A model generated the notes under the pieces. The model was given only the letters and a program-made list of their open reading frames with translations, did not search any database and was not told the origin of the DNA. From Homalodisca vitripennis (Eukaryota > Arthropoda > Insecta > Hemiptera > Cicadellidae): 64,000 nt of DNA. The stretch lies in assembly GCF_021130785.1 (NCBI RefSeq), contig NC_060212.1, forward strand, positions 149,726,001 through 149,790,000. The letters are read 5' to 3'. Below, one piece after another: positions 11,991 through 23,345 of the stretch. Both the position numbers and the translations under genes were made by a program. How positions within the stretch are numbered: position 1 is the first letter of the stretch; every line of letters begins with the position of its first letter.

Positions 11991-13265
11991 GTTAAAGTCT
12001 TATTTTAAACAGACTTTGGAGCAGTCGAACTTAATAGGAAGCAATCAATCGTTTCACCGCATGAGAGAAAGACTGAAAGATAGTGATTTTGAGGACTTTA
12101 AATTTTTTGAAAGTTCTGTACTCTAATATAAGGTACGTCTGTATTACGCCAAGTATATCTTTATCTCTGGTATGAATGCTAATTAAAATTTTAAAACGGG
12201 TTTATGACCAAAAATATGTTCAGACAGTCTTGCATGTCATAGATGATGGAATCCAACTAAAAGTGAATATGAACTTTCTTCTTAACTTGGTCATAGATAG
12301 TTATGGTGTAACATTAGTAATTTAAAATTTACATAAACCTATAAAATTTAAAGGAATAATCGTTTTTTACTAAACAATCACAAATATAAATTGGACAAGT
12401 TTTCTAATTTCGATAATTTTTTTAAACCCATTTACAGAACAAATGAAACAACTTTAACTGTAAAAAGCTAGGTCCATTCAGATCAACTTTCGGTTTTGAT
12501 TCTAATACATTATTTTTATAGGTTTTATATATTTATAATTTGGCTACCAAATCAAACAATTAAATCCTGGTCCTTGTATATATAATCTCCATTTTTGGAA
12601 ATACAACTATTATTACCTTTATCATAATAATAATTTGCAAAAGCTTTTAGACAGGTGACGTTTTGTAATTGAATACCCAAAAAAAGAAATTGGGAAAATG
12701 TTGGGAGTTACTGACGTAGAAAAATTATTTTTCAGTTAAAAAGAAAACACGAACAAAGTGGGCAACAAATCTTCGTAAAAATGATGTATTAAAAACTGTG
12801 AAAACTGTGTGAAAACTAAAAACTTATTGCTGTAGTGAAATATTATAATAAAAAATAGCAAAATAGCATGATATTTTATTGTATATAAATAATCCAATGT
12901 TAAAATAAAGAATTCATGAGAAATATTTATTGAACTATTAATAAAAATGAAGTAGGTCTTATTTTACGGACACGTGCGTAGTATTTAGTTGACACGAGCT
13001 ACGTTGACAAGAGCCTTGTGTTAAGGCTTTAAATTAATTTGGTTATAAATAAACGAATGTACTTGATGGAAAGTGAATTTTTATATTACTTAAATTAATA
13101 TTCATTAGGTCGAATAACAATACTAGATCTCCTCTTTCATATTCCTCAATCTTTATTTTTCTAAAGGCTACATCAACTATTGCGTTCGCCTCAGTTTTTT
13201 TTTAAATTTCTCATCAATTTCTTGTCAGGTTTAAGTGTATAGATTCTTATTTAAATTATCAACCC
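11991..13265. other. AT-rich region without recognisable gene
   Basis: I see no open frame of interest, no transposon terminus and no RNA gene in this stretch. It lies between duplicated block 1 and a LINE relic. Confidence 0.5.
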
Positions 13266-13269
13266 TCAC

Positions 13270-13700
13270 TTTCAATTCAAACCAATTATGCAGTTTGATA
13301 TCCGGCAGAATCTTAGTCGCATCATCACTAATGCAACTGGTCTTGGCATATCTATTCTTTTATCAATTCTTTTAATTCGATTAAAAATTGTGATTCATTT
13401 TAAATGGATCTTTAAGAACTGGTATTTTCCCAAAATAATGGAATTTACCTCAATTCACCCTCTAAACAATATCCTATCGCCTGCATTTCCATAAGACTAC
13501 AGACCCGTTAGCATTCTGTAATGGTCTTGAACGAATAGTCTATTATCAAATATCTCAGTTTCTTGAACCAAAAAATATTCTCAGCACTCATCAGATTGGA
13601 TCTATAATATGATTCCATGTTTGTAGAAGACACGACACTATAGTTATTGATAAATATATGGTACTTTGCCTTGTCAACAGATTCAAAATTCACTTTTGTT
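13270..13700 (+). pseudogene. LINE reverse transcriptase fragment (Jockey/CR1/I-like)
   Basis: Plus-strand translation gives, in order, a piece ending IFKNWYFPKIMEFTSIHPL, then DYRPVSIL, then after a frameshift GLERIVYYQISQFLE and NILSTHQIGS. This is the conserved order in non-LTR reverse transcriptases: a '..FP..WK...I.P..K' region, then the (D/N)YRPISLL motif, then a '..E+I...L...L......S..Q.GF' region. Stops and frameshifts break it (for example TAA directly after DYRPVSIL, near 13523). The catalytic YADD region is missing. It is a dead, truncated LINE copy. The superfamily is assigned only by motif, not by search. Confidence 0.75.
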
Positions 13701-13710
13701 GTTTATCACT

Positions 13711-13755
13711 ACATGTTTCGGGATGAACGTCCCTTCGTCTGATGTATAAAAACGT
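13711..13755 (-). ncRNA. Decayed hammerhead-ribozyme-like motif
   Basis: On the minus strand the order is CAGACGA, a stem GGGA/TCCC with a six-base loop, then GAAAC. This resembles the hammerhead core CUGANGA-stem II-GAAA with the second core base changed (A for U). Flanking ATACAT and ATGTA could pair as stem I. The arrangement resembles Penelope-like terminal repeats and the better example at 25169-25230. Because a core base is altered it is probably inactive. Confidence 0.35.
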
Positions 13756-14147
13756 GAACTGACCGGTCGGCAGCGTAGACTCTGAGGGCTGATTAAAAAG
13801 AATCTTTATAATTTAAATAAAAATGAATTAATTTTTTTAACTAGCCATAATTACAACTATGTTATTATAATATAAATTTAACATACTTTTAAATGTTACA
13901 TTTGTGAATATTTACATATTTCTTAATTTATTTGTTTTTAGAGATTGTTAATTGTGGATATTGAACATAGTTTGGTGTAGAAACGTGTCTTTACAATTAA
14001 TTCAATAAATAAGCACCAAGAGCTTTATTTTTATTTTTTATACAAATTGTAATTTGTATTGTTTGTGTATGTGTGATGTTCTTACTGACTCTGTAATATG
14101 TAAGTTGTTTTAAATAATTTATTTGTGAATTAAAAATCTGCTGAAAT

Positions 14148-14239
14148 GCAGTTTGAGAGAGAGCTTTGTTGTAACCGAGAAGATGTACGAGATAATGAGG
14201 ATTGTGAGGTTGCTGCCATACACAGATTTCCTGGACAGG
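14148..14239 (+). other. Candidate short exon, unsupported family
   Basis: An AG acceptor (GAAATGCAG, ending 14147) and a GACAG/GTATGC donor (after 14239) bracket 92 bp that are open in two forward frames and richer in GC than the surroundings. One frame begins ATG-CAG upstream and reads through ERELCCNREDV. The other reads through VVTEKMYEIMRIVRLLPY and on past the donor to a stop near 14286. I do not recognise either peptide, and no copy is visible at the matching position of the other repeat unit. It could be chance. Confidence 0.2.
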
Positions 14240-14926
14240 TATGCGTTATCTCAGAGCTTTGTAATCAAATTAAATAAGGTTAGATAAATTACTTGCAATG
14301 TTTTGAATAAGTGAAATTCTTAAATTTCACTATAAAAGCGCTCCTGAACCTAACATACAGTTGTAACATTTCTATAGTATATTTTTAAGTGTAGCCTTAT
14401 ATGTTAATGTACCCTTTTCCCCAATGTAACAGTTTGACATATTAAAATATCATATGATTATAGTTAGATTACTTACAAACTTATTTATACTGCGATTTTC
14501 TCGTTGTCATTACATTTACTTAAAAGACCGATGTACCAGTAAAAATGTTTGCTCATGGAGTGGCATGCTTTCATCGAACTCGATATTGCCTACATAGAAA
14601 AGAAGCTTCTTGCAAAATTTTCAAGTATAATTAATTTGTTCTATAGATATCGTAAGGCAGGCAGAAGTGCTTTGAGACATAGGCCTCGCTAATTCGAAGC
14701 CAAATAACATCTTTTATCTTTAAAATAATAACAGCTAATCCACAAATTAAACTTTGACCATTAAACAGTTCTTCAATTTAAAATGTGAAACCTTACACTA
14801 ATCCTGAAAACATACCATTCCTCTTGATATTGCAGTTTTCTCTTTTCCCACAAATTCTAGTAATGTTTAAGTAGCAATACCTAATCAGAATTACTGGACA
14901 GAATTAAACCCCGTAACTTTTGGTGA

Positions 14927-15125
14927 CGTCGTATGACTTGTTCTCTAACAATCAAACCAGACACACAGCCTGTTATTACTTGCTGCAAACAACGGTAGAG
15001 CTGAACAGTCCTCTAAACTCAGTGATTGGCTAGCATTGAACCAATTAGTCCGTGTTAGTTCCGTTTGTACAATCAGCTGTACACAGTTCTGTCTTTGGTT
15101 CTGCAGTGGTACCAGCATAGTCACC
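14927..15125. repeat. Duplicated block 2, first copy
   Basis: About 195 bp match 40962-41165 (offset about 26.0 kb) at roughly three quarters identity. Shared pieces include CCTCTAAACTCAGT, ACCAATTAGTCCG and TTTGTACAATCA. A 62-codon minus-strand frame (14945-15133) exists here, but its counterpart has stops at the aligned positions, so protein coding is not supported. CCAAT-type and E-box (CAGCTG) motifs are present; a promoter or enhancer role is possible. Confidence 0.6.
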
Positions 15126-15310
15126 GATGACACTTGATTTTTGTAAACTGATTTTTTATTTTCGCTCTAAACATGTCAAGTACTTCCAATTATGTATAAA
15201 AATAGTGTGAGTATTTTAAAAATTCTGGATTCATCGTATAAAATAATATTTATTGCGGAAACAATTAATTGCAACACGTCATGCATGCGTAAGCTACATT
15301 CAGTATTACA

Positions 15311-15978
15311 ACTAGCTGTTTCCCGCGGCTTCGCACGCGTCTCTTAAGCTTTGCCCGTATATTTCTTTGCCTTCAAATAGTGTTTGGATATTTTAATATA
15401 CGTAACTACTGTGTTGTAATTGCAGTTTATAATGTGCAGGCGCTTTGATAACTTTTATATCTTGCAGTACAGCCTGGTGGTTAGTTACATCAATGGGCAT
15501 TGCGTATAAACCTTCTAGATAGAAAAATACAAATTTTCATACTGATCGGTCCAATAGTTTCTGAGTCTATAAAGGACAAACACACAAACATTCATTTTTA
15601 TATATTATGATTGCAGAAACAGTTTAAACAAAATTTGTCGTTTCTCTTAAGCTTACTCTATGCTTTAAAACTATAAGTGTAAAGAAATTTATATATAAAT
15701 ATATTTTTTGTCGCATTATATATGTTTACAAAGAACAGCTGATTAAAAATTTGAAAAGACTCTTTCACTTAATAACATATGTTTGCTGCAATGCATTTCT
15801 TACGGGTATTTCTGTAAACAGTGGGGCGGAATCCTGAATCGGGAAAGGGATAAAAAGTATCCTATAACCTTCTACAGATCAAGACGAACAAATTAAAAAA
15901 AAAATTAGGCGAATCCGTCCAGCCGTTTGTGAGTGATGCTGTTACACACGAACAGTTTCATTTTTATATATATAGATT
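15311..15978 (+). mobile_element. RTE-like LINE/SINE 3' region (degenerate, probably composite)
   Basis: The left part has the arthropod repeat signature TAGCTGTTTCCCGCGGCTTC near 15313. It is followed by a first tail with 'GATCGGTCCAATAGTTTCTG' ending in TTTTTATATATTATGATT near 15610. A second tail follows with 'AAAAGTATCCTAT', 'GAATCCGTCCAGCCGTTTG' and a terminal TTTTTATATATATAGATT ending at 15978. These phrases are typical of 3' ends of RTE-type elements and their SINEs in insects. Two tails suggest nested or tandem insertion. The element has no coding capacity. Confidence 0.6.
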
Positions 15979-17940
15979 ACTATCCATATGTATTGTACTT
16001 CAGTAATATAACTATAACATTGTATAACGGAATAGGAGTTTTATATTTATTTCCCAATAGTTTTTATCCATTACCCAACATGAACTACACGGCCACAAAC
16101 ACAAACTACACAAAAAACTTCAACAGAGTAAAACTCCTTTGGCACCAGGAGGTCTTTTAATCAGGATTTTAATGGGCACAGAAGTAGAGTACAAATTAAT
16201 CAAGATATTCGTCTTTTAATATTTATAAATGAATGCTTATTCCAGCAAACTGTCAAAATTACAACAGTAAAGCACTAAATAGAATTATTATGACAACAAA
16301 AGTTACAACTAGTTATCTAGCTAAGACATAAATTATATAATTAATAAAAAATAAAGCCTGCATGGGCATTCGGCCTATGCGCAGGCCTCAGTTGATCGTC
16401 CCAACAATAACTTAAAATAAAGAACTTGACATTTTTAATAACATTATAAAAGAATGTGGTGGAAATTTTTTACATACAAATTAAAATTGAAAATAAAGTT
16501 ATGTGTATTTTAGTGCAGTCTTGTGTACGTTTAAGATGCTATTCAGATTGATTGCTTAACAGCAACACATATAGAACAAGTATTGTTATTGATTTTATGA
16601 TTGAAGATGAAATTTTACTCTTTATTGTATAATTTATATAAAAAATAATATACACAATCTTCATAAAAACTTTAAATTTACGAACTTATATGTTGCTCAA
16701 AATTGAACAACAAATTGACAATTAATTGTTGAGGTGGTTTACAGAAGATTATTTACATTCAAATATGGTCGGTGCTCGTGAAACCAATTAAATTGTTTAA
16801 TCGGTTTGTTTTCCAATTAACTGAAACATTGAAACGTAACCTTAATCTACTTATAACTTGGAAACAATACCTATTATGAACAAACATGATCACTATCTAT
16901 AGCTGCAACAAAAGTAAATATTTTACGCTTTAAGTACCTGTATGTTTTAACTAATCTAAAACGTTTCTTCAACTTTCTGTTTTGCGCCACTACAGTAGCT
17001 AACCTCTAATTTCTACAATATTGATTTCATGTTTAATGTTTAATTTATTTGTTGTGATAGTTCATACAAATACAATTTTGTTTAAATTATCAATTTCCTC
17101 ATATTTTGTAGTAAAGCCTCTACGATAATTTTCTTAAAACGTATATAAAAAAGACACATGGTGATTCCGTCCTATTCCTTTTTTTACTGAAATAGAAAAT
17201 ACTTTTCAGCATAACTCAAATCATGTTTTATTAGAATACAAAGTTTAATTCAAAACAAAATATACAAAACTATTATAGTTTCATAAAAACGTATCGTTGA
17301 TATAAATTATTTTAATTGTATGTGAATATGTCATTTTCTTATAATTACATTTATAATATAAATATGTACATTAAAAAAAATAGAATAGTTCATAGCATTA
17401 CTGTACTTTCAACCTCTTCTACACTTATAAAAATAATGTTTGGGTTTTTACACTTGCTACAATTGGAGGATCTTTATTTTTGATTAGTATAAATCGTATT
17501 ATAATTTTTCAACAAGAACATGTAATTCTTGTTATTATTTTTGTTTATGTTATTGTAATTTTTTGTACACAGTACGTGAACATTAAGATAACCAAACAAA
17601 TAAGATTTGTACATTTGAATTTTTAAGACGTAGAATCATTTCCAAATGTGAATACGAGCATTTACGAAATCTTGATTTCAGGTCTCCATTATCACTGTCA
17701 AAATGCTCTGCCAGACATCTCACTCAACCCTAAGATGGGTAAAAGCATGGTTTTAGCAAATTGCACGAAAAGATTATGAACATATGAGGTAGCATGGATT
17801 AAATTTTTTAAATTTATTTGTCACAATTCATATAAGAAAACTACATACTTTATGTTGAAAACTGAATAGATTAAGATTGAAAATAACCGCAATGAAATAG
17901 TATGCATATAATATTTACAAATACATTATTAAGTACACAT

Positions 17941-17942
<2 letters not shown>
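15979..17942. other. AT-rich region with one GC hairpin
   Basis: The only notable structure is an imperfect GC hairpin at 16356-16386, described separately. Open frames are short and unrecognised. Confidence 0.5.
16356..16386. repeat. GC-rich hairpin
   Basis: The sequence folds as GCCTGC/GCAGGC plus ATGGGC/GCCTAT (one G-T pair), with an ATTCG loop and a two-base GC bulge, giving 12 paired positions in AT-rich surroundings. It could be the tail hairpin of a retroelement or a transcript end; no flanking element is recognised. Confidence 0.5.
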
Positions 17943-18421
<479 letters not shown>

Positions 18422-18837
18422 AAATATATATATATGTGTAATATCTTGTTTCATATAGTTTTAAGCTCAATTATAAAAAATAAAGCCCTTCCCACCCTTA
18501 TATACGATGGACAATTAGTTTATTGAAAGTAATGTGTATTTTATGTATGAAAATTAAATTAATGCGAAGCATACTATCCAGTAAATAATTCTTTCATCAT
18601 AATATTTCTATGTGGAAAAATCGTGTTTTCTTAGGGACAATTTACAATATCTTTCGAAATAAATAGAGACAGTCCCAACTATAAAATATATATGTATGAG
18701 GAATGTATATTCTGTCATTGACATAGAGCTCAAAGTGCATTATTTATCGCAGGAAAATAATAAGGTTTAGGAAGCTTGGATTTTTTGAAAAGTTGTATTG
18801 TTATACCGACTTTTTAAAAACGCTTTCACCATGGTTG

Positions 18838-19065
18838 CACTACAATCACATTAAAATCGACCCTGAAATCTTTGTAGCTCTGACTTACAAAGAGTAATTA
18901 ACGAAATGCTGCAGACTCCTAACTTTTCCACCCCACAGTCCTACCCTTCCTATCCGCCCCAAACGCGAATTTCGACTGAATGAACAGACCTTCACCTTTC
19001 ACTAGTTAGTCGCTCTCTCTGTGCAGCCCACATTTGAAAATCTTTCTCAGTTCAAAGTTTTCATT
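18838..19065. repeat. Duplicated block 3, first copy
   Basis: The block aligns with 43915-44155 (offset about 25.1 kb). Shared pieces include CGACCCTGAAAT, 'GAACAGACCTTCACCTTTCA' and CTCTCTCTGTG. The second copy has an extra piece near 43970-44010. No shared open frame is visible. The pyrimidine-rich, GC-rich character stands out from the surroundings. Confidence 0.65.
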
Positions 19066-20079
19066 AAGAGTAAAAGGATTGAAGTAGGAATTAATTTTCT
19101 AAATATGTTTTTAGGTTACCACAGCTTACATGATAAAGACTGAAGGCCATAACAAAAGCGGACTAAAACTTATTATTATATTTGGACATAATGATTGATA
19201 TGATAAAAATATAAAGGATAAAATATAAAACTAACAGTCTAAGTGCGGATAGAATAAGGGACTTTTCCTTGAGGGCCTTGCACCATCATTGAACCTAACT
19301 TGCTCATTTAAAAACAATGTGGCCTTTAGAGAGATAAATTATTACAATATCCGTTTCGGAGCGAGCTAAAATGGACTGTATTACAAATAGACCATTAGAC
19401 AACAAAACCAGGATTAGAATATGGCTGGCTGATAATTAGATTTTGAAATGCCATGGACAAAGATAAAAAATATAAATAAAAACGAAAATAAATTAAGATA
19501 ATTTTGGTGTAAGAGGAGGAGGGTATCCACAGGAGATTACAGATTTACATATTACCCACCAAAAAGGACAACCAAACTCATCGGATTTGCCTTCATCTGC
19601 CATACAACATGGCACACATTCTTCTTCTCTCATAGTTCGCAAAAAAAGAGTTACTTGGCACACCTCCCCCTCCCTAATGGAGTGACATGCTCCATAATCG
19701 AACTCAGTTTTCTAATATAGAAATGAAGCTTAATACACAATATGGTTCAGTTTTCATTGGTTCAATTGCTAGTTCATTCATTATATCGTGAGGCCAGCCA
19801 GACTGAAATAAAGTTCGTGATATCCCGCTAGTTATAGGCTTTGCTAATGTTCAGCCAATAAAATTGTAAATTTGACATTAGTTTAATTTTTAATTACCAT
19901 ATTACTAGATGCTCAACATATTCTATTCTGAACTGATTAAAGAATCACTTTAATTTAAATTCCATGTTAATAATTCTTTAAATTCTATGTGAAGGAATAT
20001 AATATTTGCATTTGTCTTCAGTGGTATGATTAATATTTTTATTCAAGTAATACTGTTAATAAAATTAAAAATGTAATAA

Positions 20080-20465
20080 AAGTAACGACCCTAATATATA
20101 TTAATTTAAACAAACTCTCCAAAAATATAAGTGAATTAAAGTAACCAGTTACGTGAGTCCGAAGATGTTCTCATTGAGTACGAAAGGCCTCACAAAAATA
20201 AAAGCTTATATTATTGGAGAGTATGTTTAAATTAATATATAATTTCCAATAAGAAAAGAGCTTAAAGAATGTAACAACCCTAATATTAAGGTGGAGAGTT
20301 GCTCTGAGTCCGAAATTCTTGAAGTGGTATTGCAATCTAGTTAAGATGTTACGATGTAAGTAATGAAGACGAGGGTCGACCATTGGATCCCTGTCTGGTA
20401 TCTATTTTAATCAATATGTATTAGACCATTTATACCCAGAGAAGCATCTGGGACATTGAATTGAT
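20080..20465. repeat. Duplicated block 4, first copy, with internal duplication
   Basis: Two related sub-units start with GTAACGACCCTAATAT (about 20082) and GTAACAACCCTAATATT (about 20270), each followed by GAGTCCGAA. The second continues through TTGCAATCT, TTAAGATGTT, GAGGGTCG and ACCCAGAGAAG. That last part recurs at about 47345-47465, where the upstream portion is also duplicated with a 120-bp period. A 70-codon minus-strand frame (20171-20383) is not preserved in the other copy. Confidence 0.6.
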
Positions 20466-20774
20466 AATGGAGAGTTACTTCCAGCCAGTTTGATTTAATC
20501 ACATCTAGAGATTTTACTGTACCCAATACATCGAGTTGAATTTCAATGTATGGTATGTCAAAATAATCGCCAGTTATTTTTAGATGTTATTTCTTGTTTT
20601 TTTTATAACAAGATATTTTTCACAGGTGATATGTAATTCAGCAATTATTTATTAATAGTATCAGTGAATGTCTAGTAAAAATATATAAACATATAACTCT
20701 GGAGTTAAAATATAAATGTATTTATTTTGAAGACAGTCATAATCATTATAAAGCTCAAAACGTAAATTTAAAAG

Positions 20775-20865
20775 TCTCGCAAACTATAGGAGGTGAAAAC
20801 GTTCTCAGTCTGTTCAAACATTTGACCTCTATCTTGAGGCAAGGCTGAGCGTTCGTCTTTATCAT
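20775..20865. repeat. Duplicated block 5, first copy
   Basis: From GGAGGTGAAAACGTT to CTGAGCGTTCGTCTTT this matches 48793-48880 (GGAGGTAAAGGCGTT to ATCAGCGTTCGCCTTT), offset about 28 kb. Similarity is moderate and the call is tentative, but it keeps the same order as the other blocks. Confidence 0.4.
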
Positions 20866-20873
20866 AACATTAA

Positions 20874-21018
20874 AACAAAGGCCCTTCACATATATTCTTT
20901 TATCTTGTCTTAATCTTCTGGTGGAACGGAGGTTATGAATAAATTATTAATTTCAGTCCCATCCTTGGAAATTCAATTCTCTTTATTTGGTTTTCTAGAC
21001 CTATGTATTTGTATTTTT
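20874..21018 (-). pseudogene. Decayed copy of the 3' end of the 22321-22755 frame
   Basis: On the minus strand the translation ISKDGTEINNLFITSVPPED followed by a stop parallels the last residues ISKDETESNNFFLNSVPPKD of the 144-codon frame at 22321-22755. The downstream untranslated sequence (GTTTTAATGT and the stretch before it) is also related. An in-frame TGA lies just before the conserved part. The 20929-21018 portion is nearly identical (two differences in 90 bp) to 22094-22183. Confidence 0.5.
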
Positions 21019-22093
21019 ATGATCGGGGCCATAAGGCAGACCATGCTATGCCGAGGGAATATACATATAAAACCAGAAATTCTTCTACGCGACCAAAACA
21101 TGACATAACTCTGATCCTACTATTCATGGTTACTAAAATAACATGTATCTGATGTATGCCTACTGACGATTGAAATATTTCATAAGACTCAATCATGTAT
21201 GCTTTTACTAAGTAGTATAAGAACTTTGATTTTTAAAATTGTTTACGAAGCCGCTGGTACCATTTTCTTGGTTTTTAAAATTAACTTTATTAGATACAAA
21301 ATAAACATTCAACTATATAGAAACATAAGTAGAATTTAATGTTACGTGATGTTCTACATATCACGTCGTGAATCAAAGTACGACATTTTGAACTAGGCAG
21401 CAGTCGGCACGTGATCTTCACGACACTATGCGAAGGTGATATGTATGCGGATTACGATGTAGGACACACGTGCATTTCATATCATATCTTGACCTTTTAC
21501 TGTCTCACAATTCCCGAGAGAATATTGTTAAAGGTGTCACTACCAATGTCATATATAAAATGTAGGTCATACATGGAGTTTGTGATGTATTGTTTTCATA
21601 TGGTGTATTGTGTTCTGAACACACACTATATAACTCCTTACTTGTAAAAAGGAAAGTTTCAATGTTTGAATAATACTTTTGTTCTTATTTGTTTGCTCTC
21701 AAACCGGTTAACTAAAGTAATTCTCAACTGTAACTATCGATTTCTCACCATAGTACCAAACTCGTTCATGCTACAAACGAATATTGTGGCGTGTATAGTC
21801 ATTCTATACGCCAATAGTGAGTATATTTAACTAAATTCTAAATCATGAAACACTAAAATATTACCATTAAGAAATATTGTTAACCCGCTCTTTTTAATAG
21901 TAACATTAATGTTTTTCGAACAAAACAAATATTAAAATAAAAATGAAAATAAAGCTATTGAATAGTCTAAACACAACGTAAAGACGAACTTTTAATTTAA
22001 TATGTAAATCGAACTGACTTCAAGGAAATTGTTCAATAATCTAAAAGCATTTCAGTAGCAATGAATGCTTTATGTATTAGAGTTAGAGAATAG

Positions 22094-22202
22094 GAGGTTA
22101 TGAATAAATTATTAATTTCAGTCTCATCCTTGGAAATTCAATTCTCTTTATTTGGTTTTCCAGACCTATGTATTTGTATTTTTCCAAATACAAATACATA
22201 GG
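22094..22202 (-). pseudogene. Second decayed 3'-end copy with inverted tail
   Basis: Bases 22094-22183 match 20929-21018 in 88 of 90 positions. On the minus strand they carry the same ISKDETEINNLFITS-like remnant, preceded by a TGA. Directly beyond, a perfect 17-bp inverted repeat (CCTATGTATTTGTATTT at 22165-22181, complement at 22186-22202) is built from the end of the copied segment. The other copy has only the first arm. This suggests a small inverted duplication, for example by template switching. Confidence 0.55.
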
Positions 22203-22320
22203 AATACGCACAAATACGCACAGCAATACTATAGAGAATGCCTTATTATATGCGTTAGAGTTAATGAACATGATTCTAAAAGTACATTAAAACAAAGACT
22301 CTGAACATAATATATTCACC

Positions 22321-22755
22321 TTATTTGTTTTCATCTTTTGGTGGGACGGAGTTTAGAAAGAAATTATTGCTTTCAGTCTCATCCTTTGAAATACACTTTG
22401 TAATACTTTGTATGGATTTATCTTTGTTTGTAGCAGATTTAGGTCTATGATATACTGCTGCATTGACATTGATATTGAGGTCTGTTCGATAAACTGTCAT
22501 TGAATAAATGCTCAACTCGTTTAAATATCCATAAACGGTAACCATATCCCTCATTATAAGATGGGTTATTCTTTCAGTTTCAGACAGAGACATCACGATA
22601 AAAAAAAACATGTTGTCTGTGTTGATAAAAGGTGATTTAAAAAACAAGTACACTGTACAAAAATCAACTGGGTAACATAAAAAAATAAAGGTTCCCGTCT
22701 GAACGTAATCTAATATCACATTATATAAGATAAACCATTGTTGTCGCAATATCAT
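22321..22755 (-). CDS. Hypothetical 144-codon frame, probably the last exon(s) of an unidentified gene or gene relic
   Basis: This is the longest non-repeat open frame in the window. The N-terminal half is hydrophobic (residues about 8-38 and 45-55, possible membrane segments). The C-terminal 45 residues are polar and end in SVPPKDENK. Two decayed copies of the C-terminal end and the following 3' sequence lie at 20874-21018 and 22094-22202. That supports a real, locally duplicated 3' exon rather than a random frame. The first ATG may not be the true start: the frame may begin after a splice acceptor (for example AATAAAAG just before 22755). I do not recognise the family. A local TE-derived tail is the main alternative. 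Confidence 0.35.
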   Translation of the reverse strand: MILRQQWFILYNVILDYVQTGTFIFLCYPVDFCTVYLFFKSPFINTDNMFFFIVMSLSETERITHLIMRDMVTVYGYLNELSIYSMTVYRTDLNINVNAAVYHRPKSATNKDKSIQSITKCISKDETESNNFFLNSVPPKDENK

Positions 22756-23175
22756 CTTTTATTCAATAACAAGGATGTAAAAGCTAATGGCTTTTCAAGA
22801 ATGATACACTATCTTACAAAAACCCATTTTTGTGACCATTGTTGCCTAAACAAAAGATCTAATTCATCGCATCAATAAAGAAACACAGCAAACGCCTCCG
22901 GATATGTTACGGAACTTTAAAACGCCGCCATTTCCGACAGGATAAACCTTTTGACGTCCAATTTGCGGCATTGTGTTCTACTAAACATTAGTTTTAATTT
23001 TATGTAACCAATCAACCTATTCTCTAATTACAGATTGCAAACTCTAGCCATCTTTAAACGGCTGTGATTTTTTACTCGGTTATCCGTTTGAGGTCGGGTT
23101 TGCGGCTCTGTACTCTACTAATAAAGACCTTTTATTTGATATGCATATCAACCTATGCTTACATTTAAGTTTTTC
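22756..23175. other. Region without recognisable gene
   Basis: There is a slightly GC-richer stretch at about 22890-23120 with two related phrases (GCGGCATTGTGTTCTACTAA near 22965 and GCGGCTCTGTACTCTACTAA near 23102). This indicates a small degenerate duplication of about 135 bp. No open frame or RNA gene is seen. Confidence 0.4.
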
Positions 23176-23179
23176 TTCT

Positions 23180-23345
23180 GACTCCTAGCGGGCCGCCCCC
23201 CTGAGGAAGTAGCGGATCACTGAATATGTGATAAAATAGATTTTTATGTCCAGTAACTTTGTGTAAGGTTTAGTAGCTCTATTTTTAATAGTTTGAAAAA
23301 TATTTAACCGACCCGGGACTTTTTGGACACCCTGTATATCTGTAA
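23180..23345. mobile_element. Probable transposon terminus
   Basis: The stretch ends with 'CCCGGGACTTTTTGGACACC' followed by CTGTATAT. Its complement ATATACAGGGTGTCC is a phrase found at the ends of many insect retroelements. A related ATATACAGGGTGT occurs at about 55780. A GC-rich start (GCGGGCCGCCCCCCTGAGG) lies at about 23190. No coding sequence is associated, and I cannot assign a family. Confidence 0.4.

Noticed and set aside
14945..15133. 62-codon minus-strand frame in duplicated block 2.
   Set aside because: The paralogous block at 40962-41165 has stops and frameshifts in the aligned frame, so conservation is not at the protein level.
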